From: Planctomyces sp. SH-PL14 | GTDB taxonomy: Bacteria > Planctomycetota > Planctomycetia > Planctomycetales > Planctomycetaceae | DNA: 64,000 nucleotides | Direction of reading: 5' to 3' | Assembly: GCF_001610835.1 (NCBI RefSeq) | Contig: NZ_CP011270.1 | Coordinates: 2,002,001-2,066,000, forward strand | Shown here: positions 9,534 to 19,600 of the stretch, piece by piece | Layout: each line of letters opens with the position of its first letter | How positions within the stretch are numbered: the first letter of the stretch is position 1 | The notes under the pieces: model-generated | Told to the model about the DNA's origin: nothing | What the model saw: the letters and a program-made list of their open reading frames with translations, nothing else | The model's database searches: none | Position numbers and translations under genes: made by a program

Positions 9534-10991
9534 ATGAATCTCGGCGACGAGCTGACGCGCAACATCACCCGCCGGTACTTCTTCTCCCAGGGCTCGCACG
9601 CCCTCGGCTGGGCCAGCCTCGCCACACTGCTCGGCCAATCCGGGGCACTCGCCAACTCCGTCGCCGCACCCGCACGCTACCCGCAGCCGCACTTCCTCCC
9701 GAAAGCCAAGCACGTCATCTATCTGCACATGGTCGGCGGGCCATCGCAGATGGACATGTTCGACTACAAGCCGGTCATGCAGGAGTGGTACGACAAGGAC
9801 CTCCCGGACTCCATCCGGATGGGCCAGCGGCTCACCACCATGACCTCCGGCCAGAAACGGTTCCCGATCGCCCCCTCGAAATACAAGTTCGCCCGGCAGG
9901 GCGAATGCGGCATGTGGATGACCGAACTCCTCCCGTGGACCTCCAAGGTCGCGGACGACATGGTCTTCGTCCGCAGCATGCACACCGAGGCGATCAACCA
10001 CGAGCCGGCAATCAGCTACATGCAGACCGGCAACCAGGTGACCGGCCGCCCGTGCCTCGGGGCCTGGGCCTCGTACGGACTCGGATCGCTGAACGAAGAC
10101 ATGCCCACCTTCGTGGTCCTCGTCGCCAAGCCGACCAACCAGGAGCAGATGCAGGCGATCTCCGCGCGGCTCTGGTCGTCGGGCTATCTCTCGGGCGAAC
10201 ACGCCGGGGTCTCGTTCCGCACCGGGGGCGACCCGATCCTCTTCATCAACAACCCGCCCGGCGTCCCCGCCGAAGTCCGCCGGAAGACGCTCGACGGCCT
10301 CAAGTCGCTCAACGAGATGAACTACAAGCTCGTCGGCGATCCGGAGACGCACACACGAATCCAGCAGTACGAACTCGCCTACCGTATGCAATCGAGTGTG
10401 CCGGACCTCGTCGACCTCTCCAAGGAACCGGAGTCGACGGAAAAGCTTTACGGCCCGGAGATCCACAAGTCGGGCTCCTTCGCCCACACCGTCCTCCTGG
10501 CGCGGCGGATGGTCGAGCGAGGCGTGCGGTTCGTGCAGATCTACCACAACAACTGGGACCACCACGGGAACCTCGCCGGCCGCATGACCGACCAGTGCCG
10601 CGACGTCGACCAGCCGTGCTACGGTCTCATCACCGACCTCAAGCAGCGCGGACTCCTCGACGACACCCTCATCATCTGGGGGGGCGAGTTCGGCCGGACA
10701 ATCTACTCCCAGGGTGGCCTCTCGAAAGAGAACTACGGCCGCGACCATCATCCGCGGTGCTTCACGATGTGGATGGCCGGCGGCGGGACCAAGGGGGGGA
10801 CGATCTACGGGGAGACGGACGACTTCTCGTACAACATCGTCAAGGACCCGGTCCACATCCGCGACCTCCACGCGACCGTCCTCAAGCTCCTCGGTTTCGA
10901 CCACGAAAAGTTCGTCTACAAGTTCCAGGGGCTCGATCAGAAGCTGACCGGCGTCGAGCCGGCCCGCGTGATCTCCGACTTGCTGGCGTGA
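9534..10991 (+). CDS. DUF1501 family protein (Tat-like export)
   Basis: A 485-residue DUF1501 protein. The start MNLGDELTRN at 9534 has GGGAGA upstream; an in-frame ATG at 9360 would only add Arg/Pro-rich sequence next to the repeat. The N-terminus has a twin-arginine-like TRRYFFSQGS followed by a hydrophobic stretch. Family motifs are HMVGGPSQMDMFDYKP, WDHHGNLAGRM, GGEFGRTIYSQGG and GRDHHPRCFTMWMAGGGTKGG. It is the first gene of a likely two-gene operon, with the next start 10 bases after its stop. Confidence 0.92.
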   Translation: MNLGDELTRNITRRYFFSQGSHALGWASLATLLGQSGALANSVAAPARYPQPHFLPKAKHVIYLHMVGGPSQMDMFDYKPVMQEWYDKDLPDSIRMGQRLTTMTSGQKRFPIAPSKYKFARQGECGMWMTELLPWTSKVADDMVFVRSMHTEAINHEPAISYMQTGNQVTGRPCLGAWASYGLGSLNEDMPTFVVLVAKPTNQEQMQAISARLWSSGYLSGEHAGVSFRTGGDPILFINNPPGVPAEVRRKTLDGLKSLNEMNYKLVGDPETHTRIQQYELAYRMQSSVPDLVDLSKEPESTEKLYGPEIHKSGSFAHTVLLARRMVERGVRFVQIYHNNWDHHGNLAGRMTDQCRDVDQPCYGLITDLKQRGLLDDTLIIWGGEFGRTIYSQGGLSKENYGRDHHPRCFTMWMAGGGTKGGTIYGETDDFSYNIVKDPVHIRDLHATVLKLLGFDHEKFVYKFQGLDQKLTGVEPARVISDLLA

Positions 10992-11001
10992 AGGGACTGC
11001 T

Positions 11002-11784
11002 GTGCATCTGTTGGGAACGCCGTTCGTTGCCGTCGCGTGGAGCGACGACTTCCGGGACACCGCCGCGCCGCCGGAACCGATTGCCGAGAGCCTGCAGGCG
11101 GCGAGCCTCCTGCTCGGAGACGTCCGTGAGGTCGTGACAGTCGTGGCCGTGATCGCCGCGGAGGAGCCGGAGTCCGACGAGGAGAGCGACCGGCTCTGCG
11201 CGGAGGTCTGGACGCAGCTTGAGCGGTGGACCGACGCGCTGATTCCGCATCAGACCGTGCGGGCCGTAGTCCGCTTCGGCGACCCGGTGGCGGAAGTCCT
11301 GGAGGAGCTGGGCGAGCAGCCCCGCGTCCTCCTGCTGGTGCCGCAGAGCGGTATCGTGGCGAGCGGGGCCGAGCGATTGCTCGCCTCGGCGCCGGGAGCG
11401 GTCTGGCTGCGGCCGGTGTACCGCAACCTGGCGCTGTCGTTCCTCTCGTGCGATGACGTCGCAGGGCGGCAGGACTCGCTGCGGGTCGCGGTCGATGCGG
11501 CCCGGACGCTGCACGGGCGGCTTCTGCTGGGACTGAGCGCTCCGGCCGATGAGGAACCCTCAGCGCGCGACGCCAGGGTCGGCGAGTTGGCCCGGACGCT
11601 GTCGCAGTTCGATTACCGCACGATTCCCGGCGGCACGAAGATTGAAGTGGCGGTTTGCGAGCCGGCTGTCCTGGCGGAGACGCTGCGGAAGACGGAGCCG
11701 ATCGACATCGTCCTGGAGACGCAGGATCGCGCCGCCGCCGTGCGGCGGGCACTGGCCGGCGAGTCCGTCTGGGTCGCCCGCTGA
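11002..11784 (+). CDS. Hypothetical protein, weakly universal-stress-protein-like
   Basis: A 260-residue soluble protein starting at GTG with an AAGGGA site, 10 bases after the DUF1501 stop, so probably cotranscribed. Two alpha/beta-like halves can be seen, each with a hydrophobic strand followed by an acidic helix (VVTVVAVIAAEEPESDEESD; LALSFLSCDD ... VAVDAARTLHGRLLLGLSAPAD), which recalls tandem UspA domains. No nucleotide-binding G-x2-G-x9-G motif is convincing, so the family call is weak. Confidence 0.6.
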   Translation: MHLLGTPFVAVAWSDDFRDTAAPPEPIAESLQAASLLLGDVREVVTVVAVIAAEEPESDEESDRLCAEVWTQLERWTDALIPHQTVRAVVRFGDPVAEVLEELGEQPRVLLLVPQSGIVASGAERLLASAPGAVWLRPVYRNLALSFLSCDDVAGRQDSLRVAVDAARTLHGRLLLGLSAPADEEPSARDARVGELARTLSQFDYRTIPGGTKIEVAVCEPAVLAETLRKTEPIDIVLETQDRAAAVRRALAGESVWVAR

Positions 11785-11815
11785 CAGGACCGGCCCGGAT
11801 CTCGGATGGATCGGG

Positions 11816-13225
11816 CTATGGCGCCGGGCGATCGGCCTCTTTGATCCGCACGAGCTCCGCGAGAATCTTCACCCCGAGGGGATCGACCGACCTCGCGGTG
11901 TTGGTCAGCACGACCACGCCGACGCCGAGCGGTTCCACGATGCCGAGGTAGCTGGCCGACCCGCCGACCATTCCGTTGTGCCAGATCACCGGGTGGGCGC
12001 CGATCTCGGAACTCTGCCAGGCGAGCCGCCCGTCGCCGTGAAGCATCTGGAGGAACTTGGCCCAGTTCCTCTTCCAGCCGGAGAAAATGTAGACCAGGCA
12101 CGCCCCCCAGACGAGGACCACGAACGTAGACGCCCCCGCTCCCCAGAGCGACCAGGTGAGAAGCGTCATGAGCGCCAAGGTCACGATGCTCGGGATGCGT
12201 CCCCCGTAGCAGGCGGCGACCAGAGTCGGGAGCAGCATGAGCGAGAAGAACAGGAGGCCGTCGAGGCCGCCGCGGGTCAGCCACTTCGTCCCGTGGAGGT
12301 AGAGCTCGAAGAGCGCCAGCACCACGACATAGCCGAGTGGGAGAACCCAGCTGAGCCACGACAATCGTTCGGGCTTGCGCCCCTCGTGGTGCGGCAGGTC
12401 CGACGGCTCGCGCATCAGCCGGAGCTCCTCGGACAGAGCCGACATCTCGGGACTCACGTTCGCCCGCAGGAACTTGAGCATGTCCGAAAGCGACGATCGC
12501 ACGCCCCCCGCGGCGACGGTCACCTCGGTGAAGTCCCAGTGCCTGGTGGGCCTATCCTTCTTGCTGTGCGCGGTCGCCAGCCGGGGGGCCTGCTCGCTGG
12601 TGGCCTCCGCCGACGTGTCGAGCATCCCCAGGGGAACGAGGACTCTTTCGTAGAGCGCTTTGCGGAAGTCACAGCCGGCGAGCTTGCCGAGCACATGTCC
12701 CAGGAGACCGACTCCGAAGTTCGAATACGTCGACGACGAGCCGATCGGCGCCAGGGGCTTCATGCGGTTCAGACAGGCGTAGAGCATCGCCTGGTCGTAG
12801 TGCACATAGGGGTTCTCCATGTCCGCCGTAGCGATCAGGTCGTCCGGGAGCCGCGGCAACGAGGAGCGATGGTTGGCGAGGGATCGATAAGTGATCCCGG
12901 ACCGGCCGTCGGTGGGGAGCGTCACCAGATCGCCGAGCGCCGGCTGCAACGGGTCATCGAGACGGATTTCCCCTTTCGTTACCGCCTTCGCGAGCAGGAG
13001 CGAAGTGAAGAGTTTGCTGAGCGAGCCGACCTCAAAGACCGTGGCATCCGAGACCGGCCTCTTCGAAGGAACGTCGGCCCAGCCGCTGACCGCGCGGTAC
13101 TCCTGCCCGTCGAAGATGACGCCGATGGCGACTCCGGTCAGGTTCTTCGCGCAGCTCCGATCCGCGATCTCCTTCAGGAACGCGGCGATGTGCTCCGAAT
13201 GGTCGCGGGCGACTGGAGTCGTCAT
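11816..13225 (-). CDS. Class C beta-lactamase-fold serine hydrolase with internal membrane insert
   Basis: A 469-residue serine hydrolase of the AmpC/penicillin-binding-protein superfamily. Catalytic motifs are Ser68-x-x-Lys71 (SLSK), Tyr167-Ser-Asn169 (YSN) and His416-Asn-Gly418 (HNG, in place of KTG). Between the second and third motifs, residues about 290-385 hold four hydrophobic helices that the family normally lacks at that place. There is no N-terminal signal peptide from the chosen ATG at 13225. It follows the ceramidase-like gene by 82 bases on the same strand. Substrate unknown: peptidase, esterase and lactamase are all possible. Confidence 0.85.
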   Translation of the reverse strand: MTTPVARDHSEHIAAFLKEIADRSCAKNLTGVAIGVIFDGQEYRAVSGWADVPSKRPVSDATVFEVGSLSKLFTSLLLAKAVTKGEIRLDDPLQPALGDLVTLPTDGRSGITYRSLANHRSSLPRLPDDLIATADMENPYVHYDQAMLYACLNRMKPLAPIGSSSTYSNFGVGLLGHVLGKLAGCDFRKALYERVLVPLGMLDTSAEATSEQAPRLATAHSKKDRPTRHWDFTEVTVAAGGVRSSLSDMLKFLRANVSPEMSALSEELRLMREPSDLPHHEGRKPERLSWLSWVLPLGYVVVLALFELYLHGTKWLTRGGLDGLLFFSLMLLPTLVAACYGGRIPSIVTLALMTLLTWSLWGAGASTFVVLVWGACLVYIFSGWKRNWAKFLQMLHGDGRLAWQSSEIGAHPVIWHNGMVGGSASYLGIVEPLGVGVVVLTNTARSVDPLGVKILAELVRIKEADRPAP

Positions 13226-13307
13226 CTCTCGGCCTCGACCTTGGGCGGCAGCGAAGGGGACGACTCCATCCGGTTGCTCGCATCTGGGAACAGCTCCGCG
13301 GGCGACC

Positions 13308-14765
13308 TTACTTCGCCTGCCAGAGGGTCTGGATCGCGCTCACCGTCTGCTCGACGAGTTCCTGGCCCCCTTCGGGACCGACCAGCGTGCTCTGGACGAT
13401 CGCACTGTAGGAGCCCGCACGAACCGCCCGGGCGGTGGCGAGGTACGACCCCGGGCCGGACAACTGGATCACAAAGGTCTGGACCGCCGGACTGCGGGAC
13501 TTCATCTGCACGCCGAAGTCGGTGTAGAGCTCGAAGTCGTTCGTCGCGATCGCCACATCGCCCAGCCGCAGGACATGCAGTTCCATCTGGTACGGAGCGA
13601 TGGGGCCTCGCTGCTGCTTCTCGTATCGCTCGACGGCGTCCAGGTTCCAGTTCATGAGCGTCCGCTGGGCCGGGTCCTTCGCCTGCTCGGCCGCGGTCTG
13701 CTTCGCCTCCTCGTATTCCTTCTCCGTCACGACGCGTTTCGGCAGTTCGATCGGCCGGACCGTGTGGACCAGCGGGACGTCGGTCTGCATGTCGCGGGCG
13801 GCCCCCTCGTATGCCTCCTCCCACCCGACGACGATCCGCCGCGCGAGCTCTTCGAGCCGCGTCAGCCCGCGGAGGGTCCGCATCCGCTCCTCCGCCGCCT
13901 TGCGGTACATGAGGTGCGGCGACTGATCCCCCGCCGCGCCGGTCCAGCCGAGGATCTGCAGGTCCGCTCCGTGCTTCTTGCGGAGCGACTCCCGGACCTC
14001 GTGCCAGAAGTCGGCGTCGACGAGCAGGTTCCCCTCCACCTCCTGCGAGGGGCACGAGACATTGACCGCGGTCGCGATCAGCTTCTTCTCCTGGTCCCAG
14101 AAGAACAGCACCTCGACGCCGTCGTCCTCGTGACCTTCGAGACCGCGGAAGGCGGGCCCGTTGGTCTGGCCGTACATCTTCGCTTCGCCGTCGGCATAAA
14201 GGGCCCGGCGGTTCTGGGCAACGACTGCGTGGCCGAGTCCCCAGCCGACGCTCCCCGGCTTCCGCCCGGTCCAGGCCTTGGCGGCCGCCTCGGCGATCCG
14301 ATCGGCGGCAAACTGCACGTAGTCCCGGGGCCGCATCACCCCCTCGGCGTCGAGCCCTTCGTACTTCCCCTCCTGGGTCACGGGGGCGGTGTGGGTGTGG
14401 GTCGCGCTGAGGACCAGTTTCTCAACCGGGAATCCGGGGAGACGGGCCTTGAGCCGCTCCCGCACCGCGTCCGACAGCTCGGTCCGGATGGCGACGAGAT
14501 CGCACGAGACGAGGATCGCCTGATCGAGCGATTTCTCGCCCTCTCGCGACTCCAGTGCCAGGGCGGTGGCGGTGCAGGGACTGCGGACGCTCTTGGAGAT
14601 CCGGGTCCGCATCTGGCCGTCGAGACCGACCGGCTGCTCGGGCGTGATGCTCTCCGACGCGGCCCCGAATACGAATTCCGCCGCGGCCGCCGGGCTCGCC
14701 GGCAGGCTGACGAGAATCAGCCACACACCCAGGAACCACGGAACCACAATCGACCGGCTCATCAT
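13308..14765 (-). CDS. Secreted neutral/alkaline ceramidase-like protein
   Basis: A 485-residue exported protein resembling the N-terminal domain of neutral/alkaline non-lysosomal ceramidases, common in planctomycetes. The start MMSRSIVVPWFLG gives a signal peptide ending near SPAAAA. Seen motifs are FGAASESITPEQPVGLDGQ, LVLSATHTHTAP (zinc-type histidines), VVAQNRRA and GWTGAAGDQSPHL. The usual ceramidase C-terminal domain is absent, so lipid hydrolysis is a family inference only. An earlier in-frame ATG (14951) would add an Arg-rich stretch and is rejected. Confidence 0.8.
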   Translation of the reverse strand: MMSRSIVVPWFLGVWLILVSLPASPAAAAEFVFGAASESITPEQPVGLDGQMRTRISKSVRSPCTATALALESREGEKSLDQAILVSCDLVAIRTELSDAVRERLKARLPGFPVEKLVLSATHTHTAPVTQEGKYEGLDAEGVMRPRDYVQFAADRIAEAAAKAWTGRKPGSVGWGLGHAVVAQNRRALYADGEAKMYGQTNGPAFRGLEGHEDDGVEVLFFWDQEKKLIATAVNVSCPSQEVEGNLLVDADFWHEVRESLRKKHGADLQILGWTGAAGDQSPHLMYRKAAEERMRTLRGLTRLEELARRIVVGWEEAYEGAARDMQTDVPLVHTVRPIELPKRVVTEKEYEEAKQTAAEQAKDPAQRTLMNWNLDAVERYEKQQRGPIAPYQMELHVLRLGDVAIATNDFELYTDFGVQMKSRSPAVQTFVIQLSGPGSYLATARAVRAGSYSAIVQSTLVGPEGGQELVEQTVSAIQTLWQAK

Positions 14766-14874
14766 CGGTGCGTCTCGGCGAGGTGAGGTTTTGCCAGGGA
14801 ACGGGCGGCGAGAGGGCCGACCGGCGAATCCTTTTCGATGTCTGCTGTGGCCGCGGAGCTGTGGAGGAAGCCGG

Positions 14875-16032
14875 CTACGTCTTTTCGGAGAGGAGCGCGC
14901 CCAGGAACGTGACCGCGTCGTTCTGCTCGCGGGCGACGCTCTGAAGGACATCGAGCCGGCCCGCCTCGCGGCAGAGATCGGCGAAGGAGAACCGGGCGTC
15001 GTCGCCGACGCGGGTCAGGTAACGAGCCGCCAGGTCGACCGCCTCGGCCTTCTTTCCGCAGCGGATCAGGAGGTCCACCAGCACGTAGGCCAGGATCGGC
15101 TTGTCCTGCTCGTCCGGCTCATGGTCGAGCTTCTCCTGGAAGTACCGCAGGGCTTCGTCGCGGTTGCGGTCGAGGAGGACGCGGAAGAACTGAACGTGGG
15201 CCGGATAGAAGTCATCGAACGGCGGGTCGCCGGGATACTGGAGCTGAGGGTCGAGCTTGGAGCCGTATTCGGCGAGCTGGAGGGCGAGGTCGAGTTCCTT
15301 CGCCGGGGCATCGATCGAGCGGGCGAAGCGGACGACCGAGTTCAGGTGCGAGACGTCGATGTGGTAGTTGCTCCCCTCAAAGAGCCAGTCGCGGCCGCCG
15401 ATGAGTTCCCGCAGCGAGGCATCGGGGGGGAGCATCGAAATCCGCTGTTCGACGTGGCGGCGGACGTTGTCCGTGAGGTCGGCGTAGAGGTGCCGGACCA
15501 TCAGGCGGGCGCATTCGGCCCGCTGTTCGGGCTTCAGGTTCGGGAGCGACTGATCGAAGGAGGTGATCGTGCTGCAGGTGCCGTGGAGCTTGAGGGACAT
15601 CTCGAGTCCCTTGGCGGGGTGGACTCCCTGGTAGAGCGCGATGTGGATGACCTCTTCGGTCTTCTCGTCGGGATGGGCCGGGACCGGAAGGGCTTCGAGG
15701 GCGGCGGCGACGGTCTGGGGCTCGCGGATCACGGACAGGTAGGTCCATGCGGCGGCGAGGTCGCCATCCTTGAGGTAGAGGTTGCCGGCTTCACGGGCGG
15801 CGGCGACGTAGGTCTCTTCGACCTGTTTCCGGAGGTCCGGGGGGACGTCGCTGAGCTGGGAGGGGCGGGAGAGGGGAAGTTTGAGTTCGTGCTTTCGCTG
15901 AAGCATCCGGATGTCGAACAGGCGGTGGTAGTCGCGCTGTTCGCGGAAGAGGTCCGCCAGATGGCTGAAGGCGGCGGCGGGGCCGCATTCCTGGACGAGG
16001 CGGGGGAGTTCGTCGAAAGCGGATTCGGGCAT
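14875..16032 (-). CDS. Conserved helical-repeat hypothetical protein
   Basis: A 385-residue soluble, mostly helical protein without signal peptide or membrane segment. Helix pairs such as AAFSHLADLFREQRDYHRLF, EAGNLYLKDGDLAAAWTYL and LIRCGKKAEAVDLAARYL look like degenerate TPR units, which suggests a scaffold. No catalytic motif was recognised. It shares a strand with the ceramidase-like gene, 109 bases upstream of it. Confidence 0.72.
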   Translation of the reverse strand: MPESAFDELPRLVQECGPAAAFSHLADLFREQRDYHRLFDIRMLQRKHELKLPLSRPSQLSDVPPDLRKQVEETYVAAAREAGNLYLKDGDLAAAWTYLSVIREPQTVAAALEALPVPAHPDEKTEEVIHIALYQGVHPAKGLEMSLKLHGTCSTITSFDQSLPNLKPEQRAECARLMVRHLYADLTDNVRRHVEQRISMLPPDASLRELIGGRDWLFEGSNYHIDVSHLNSVVRFARSIDAPAKELDLALQLAEYGSKLDPQLQYPGDPPFDDFYPAHVQFFRVLLDRNRDEALRYFQEKLDHEPDEQDKPILAYVLVDLLIRCGKKAEAVDLAARYLTRVGDDARFSFADLCREAGRLDVLQSVAREQNDAVTFLGALLSEKT

Positions 16033-16126
16033 CGGTGGCTTTGGAGGGGGAGGAGGCCAGGTGCGAAAGCGCGGCAGGAGGGTTCGAGTCTATCCCGCTG
16101 GCGCAGCGAATCCAATCCGCGCCCTT

Positions 16127-16426
16127 GCCGGCACGACTCCCCTAGCTCAAACCCAACGTGCCACGGCAGCCTGGGGTCAAGGGGGCCACGCCCCCTTGCC
16201 GCCGGAGGCACTTCCATGAGGAACCATGGTACACAACGGATGTCCCCTTTGTGGAACCGGCGCTCACCGCTCACTCTGCAGGCCCCGCCGGTTGATGTGG
16301 GGGCATACGACACGGTGTTCGCGTTTGGACACGCTCTCCTTCAGACAGTTCCCGACGGCCAGGCCTCCGGCGGGCAAGAGGGCGTTGCCCCCTTGCATCC
16401 CCCACCAGGGTGCCCCTGGACCCGGT
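16127..16426 (+). repeat. Interspersed structured repeat, copy 4 (forward)
   Basis: Full copy between two divergent genes. The central GTGTTCGCGTTTGGACAC palindrome is nearly intact, and the internal CTCACC/GGTGAG pairing seen in most copies is broken here. Confidence 0.95.
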
Positions 16427-16650
16427 AAAAGGGAGAAAGATTCGTCGGCTCCGCGGGAGTTTCGAACATTCCTTCACCACAACACTTGGGTGCAATCACA
16501 CCCACACCGTGGTAGCCTGCACAAACCGGTTCCGACATTCGACGGGACCGACGAAGTGCCTCCCCGTCCCTTCGTCTCTGCCGCGATCCGGGCATCGCTC
16601 TGGCGCGGCCGATCACCCCTCACGTCGACCGCGTCCCGGTGTCTGGCCCC

Positions 16651-19600
16651 ATGGCGATCAAGATCACGCTGGAATCGTTTCTGGCCGTCCTCCGCCGCAG
16701 CGGACTGATCGAGACGGATCTGATCCAACGGCTGGTCGACGAGTTCCGCGCCGCCAACGGCGAGCCCCCCGAAGCCAAGCCCTTCGCCGACTTCCTCGTC
16801 GAACGAAAACTCACCAGCCCCTGGCAGGCGGACAAACTCCTCGTCGGCAAACACAAGGGCTTCTTCCTCGGGAAGTACAAGCTCAAAGGTCTCCTCGGCA
16901 AAGGAGGCATGAGCTCCGTCTACCTCGCCGAACACGTCCTCATGCGGCGGATGTGCGCCATCAAGGTCCTCCCCGCCCGGCGCGTCAACGACGCCTCCTA
17001 CCTCGGCCGCTTCCACCGCGAAGCCCAGGCGGTCGCCGCCCTCGACCACCCCAACATCGTCCGGGCCTACGACGTCGACCACGAAAAGGACGGCGAGTTC
17101 GACATCCACTTCCTGGTCATGGAGTACGTCGAGGGAAAAAGCCTCCTGGACATGGTCGCCGAACGGGGCCCGCTCGGACCGGTCGAGGCGGCCCAGTACA
17201 TCCGCCAGGCGGCCCTCGGACTGCACCACGCCCACGGCGCGGGGATCATCCACCGCGACATCAAGCCCGGCAACCTCCTGGTCGACATGTCCGGGACGGT
17301 CAAACTCCTCGACATGGGACTGGCCCGGTTCTTCGGCGGCGACGACGAGAAGTCGCTGACGATCCAGCACGACGAGAAGGTCCTCGGCACCGCCGACTAC
17401 CTCGCCCCGGAACAGGCGGTCGACAGCCACAAGGTCGACCGCCGCGTCGACATCTACAGCCTCGGCTGCACGCTCTACTTCCTCTTCACCGCCCAGCCCC
17501 CCTTCAACGAGGGGACCCTCACGCAACGGCTGATGGCCCATCAGCTCAAGGATCCCAAGTCGATCACGGAGTTCCGGGCCGACGTCCCGGAGTCGCTCCT
17601 GGCGATCATGCGGAAGATGATGGCCAAGAAGCCGGACGACCGGTACGCGACCGCCAAGGAAGTCGCCGACGCTCTCTCCGACTGGCTCCTGCGGCAGGGC
17701 GCGGGGCTCCCCGACACGACCTCGGACAGCGGACCGCTGAACCTGGCTGTCGCCGCTCCGGCTCCCGTCGCCCCGGCGGCCCCGGCGGCTCCGGCGGTCT
17801 CCGCGCCGGCCGCCACCGCGTCCCCACCGCCGGCCGAGTCCGGGGTTCCCGATTTCTTCGGGATCGGGGCTTCGGCAGCCGAGCCGATTCATGAGGCGCC
17901 GGGCGACTTTGCGAACCTGTTCGGCGGAGGCCCCGCGCCCGCCCCCGTCCCGGCGGCGCCCAAGGCTCCGGCCAAGACAGCAACCACCAAGCCCGCTCCT
18001 TCACCCGCGGCAACCTCGAAGCCCGCCTCCGGAACAAAGCCTGGCAAGAAAAGCTCTGCGGCCGAGATCGAGGTCCCCTCCTTCTTCGGAGGCCCGGCCG
18101 GCAACAACGGCGGCAGCGAAGCGCCCGCCGAAGTGGGACACTTCACCGACCTGTTCACGGGCGAAGCGCCGAAGACCGGTTCGGGAGCCGGACGCGCCGG
18201 GCCGGCCGCCTCGGCTCCGGTCGCTGCACCAGCGGCCGAACCGGACGTTCCGGACTTTCTGCGAGCCGCCGCCCCTCCGGCCCCCGCTCAGACAAAGCCA
18301 GCGCCCGCCAAGGCCGCTCCCGGCAAGCCCGCAGCGGCCAAGTCCCCGGCGGCACCTGCGGCCCCCAAGCCGACGGCCAAGGCACCCGCCGCCAAGGCTC
18401 CGGCCCCGACGCCGCCTCGGACCGCGGAAGAGGCTCCTCCGTTCCTGGCCGGAGCGGCACCAGCCCCCGCGGCCGACAATCCGTTCGGAGCGGACCTGTT
18501 CGGATTCCAGTCGGGGTCGAACGAAACAGCCGCTCCGCCTGCCCCCGCTCCCAAGGCCCCCGCGCCAACTCCTCCAGCACCGAAGCCGGCCTCCAAGCCG
18601 GCCGCGGCAGCGGTACCACCTGCTCCCAAACCCGCTCCAACGCCTCCTGCCCCCGTCGCAGAAGGTGTCCCCGACTTCCTGTCCGGCGCGACGACCGAAG
18701 CGGCCGCGGAACCGCCCGCCGGCGACGACCCGTTCGGATTCCATTCCGCACCCGCGGCTCCTGCTCCCCCGCCGCCCCCTGCGGCCAAGGCTCCTGCTCC
18801 GCCGAAGCCGGCCCCCAAGCCACCGGCCACGGCAGCCCCGAAGGCCGCACCAGCCGCAACGGCGCCGGCCAAAGCCGCTCCGGCTCCCCCGGCAGCGGAG
18901 GAGGTCCCGGCGTTCCTGAACGCGTCTGCGGCAGCCCCCGTCACCGAAGCCGCTCCGATGGGGGACCTCTTCGGCTTCGGCGCCGCAGCCGAACCAGCGG
19001 CTCCCGTCCCAACTCCAGCGCCGCCCGCACCAAAGCCTGCACCACAACCTCCGGCCAAGCCCGCTGCCGCCAAGGCACCAGCCGCCGCACCTCCACCGGC
19101 TCCGGCACCGCCGAAGCCTGCGGCCAAGCCCGCCCCCGCAACGGCTCCGGCCGACGAGATGCCGGCCTTCCTGGGCGGGGCTGCCTCTGCACCGGTCGGC
19201 GAGAGCGACAATCCGTTCGGGGCAGAGATGTTCGGCATCGGGACCGCGGCCGCGGAACCGCCCGCCCCCGCCCCAGCGCCGCCCGCTCCTCAGCAGACCC
19301 CCGCTGCCAAGGCGGCCACATCGCCTCCTCCGGCGGTCGCGGCGCCCGAACCATCGCCCCCGCCGTTCCTCGTTGACGCCGGCGCAACGGACGATGCCGG
19401 AGGAATGCCGGATCTCTTCGGAACGAGCGAACCCGCACCAGCCCCGGCTCCCGCTGCTCCTCCCAAGGCCAAGCCCGCCCCCAAAGCGGCCCCCGCCCCT
19501 GCAAAGCCGGCGGTCGAAGTCCCGGACTTCCTGCAAGCCGGTGGGATGTTCGCCGATTCGGCACCCGCCTCCGCGCCCGCGGCCAGCGAGCCCAGCCCGT

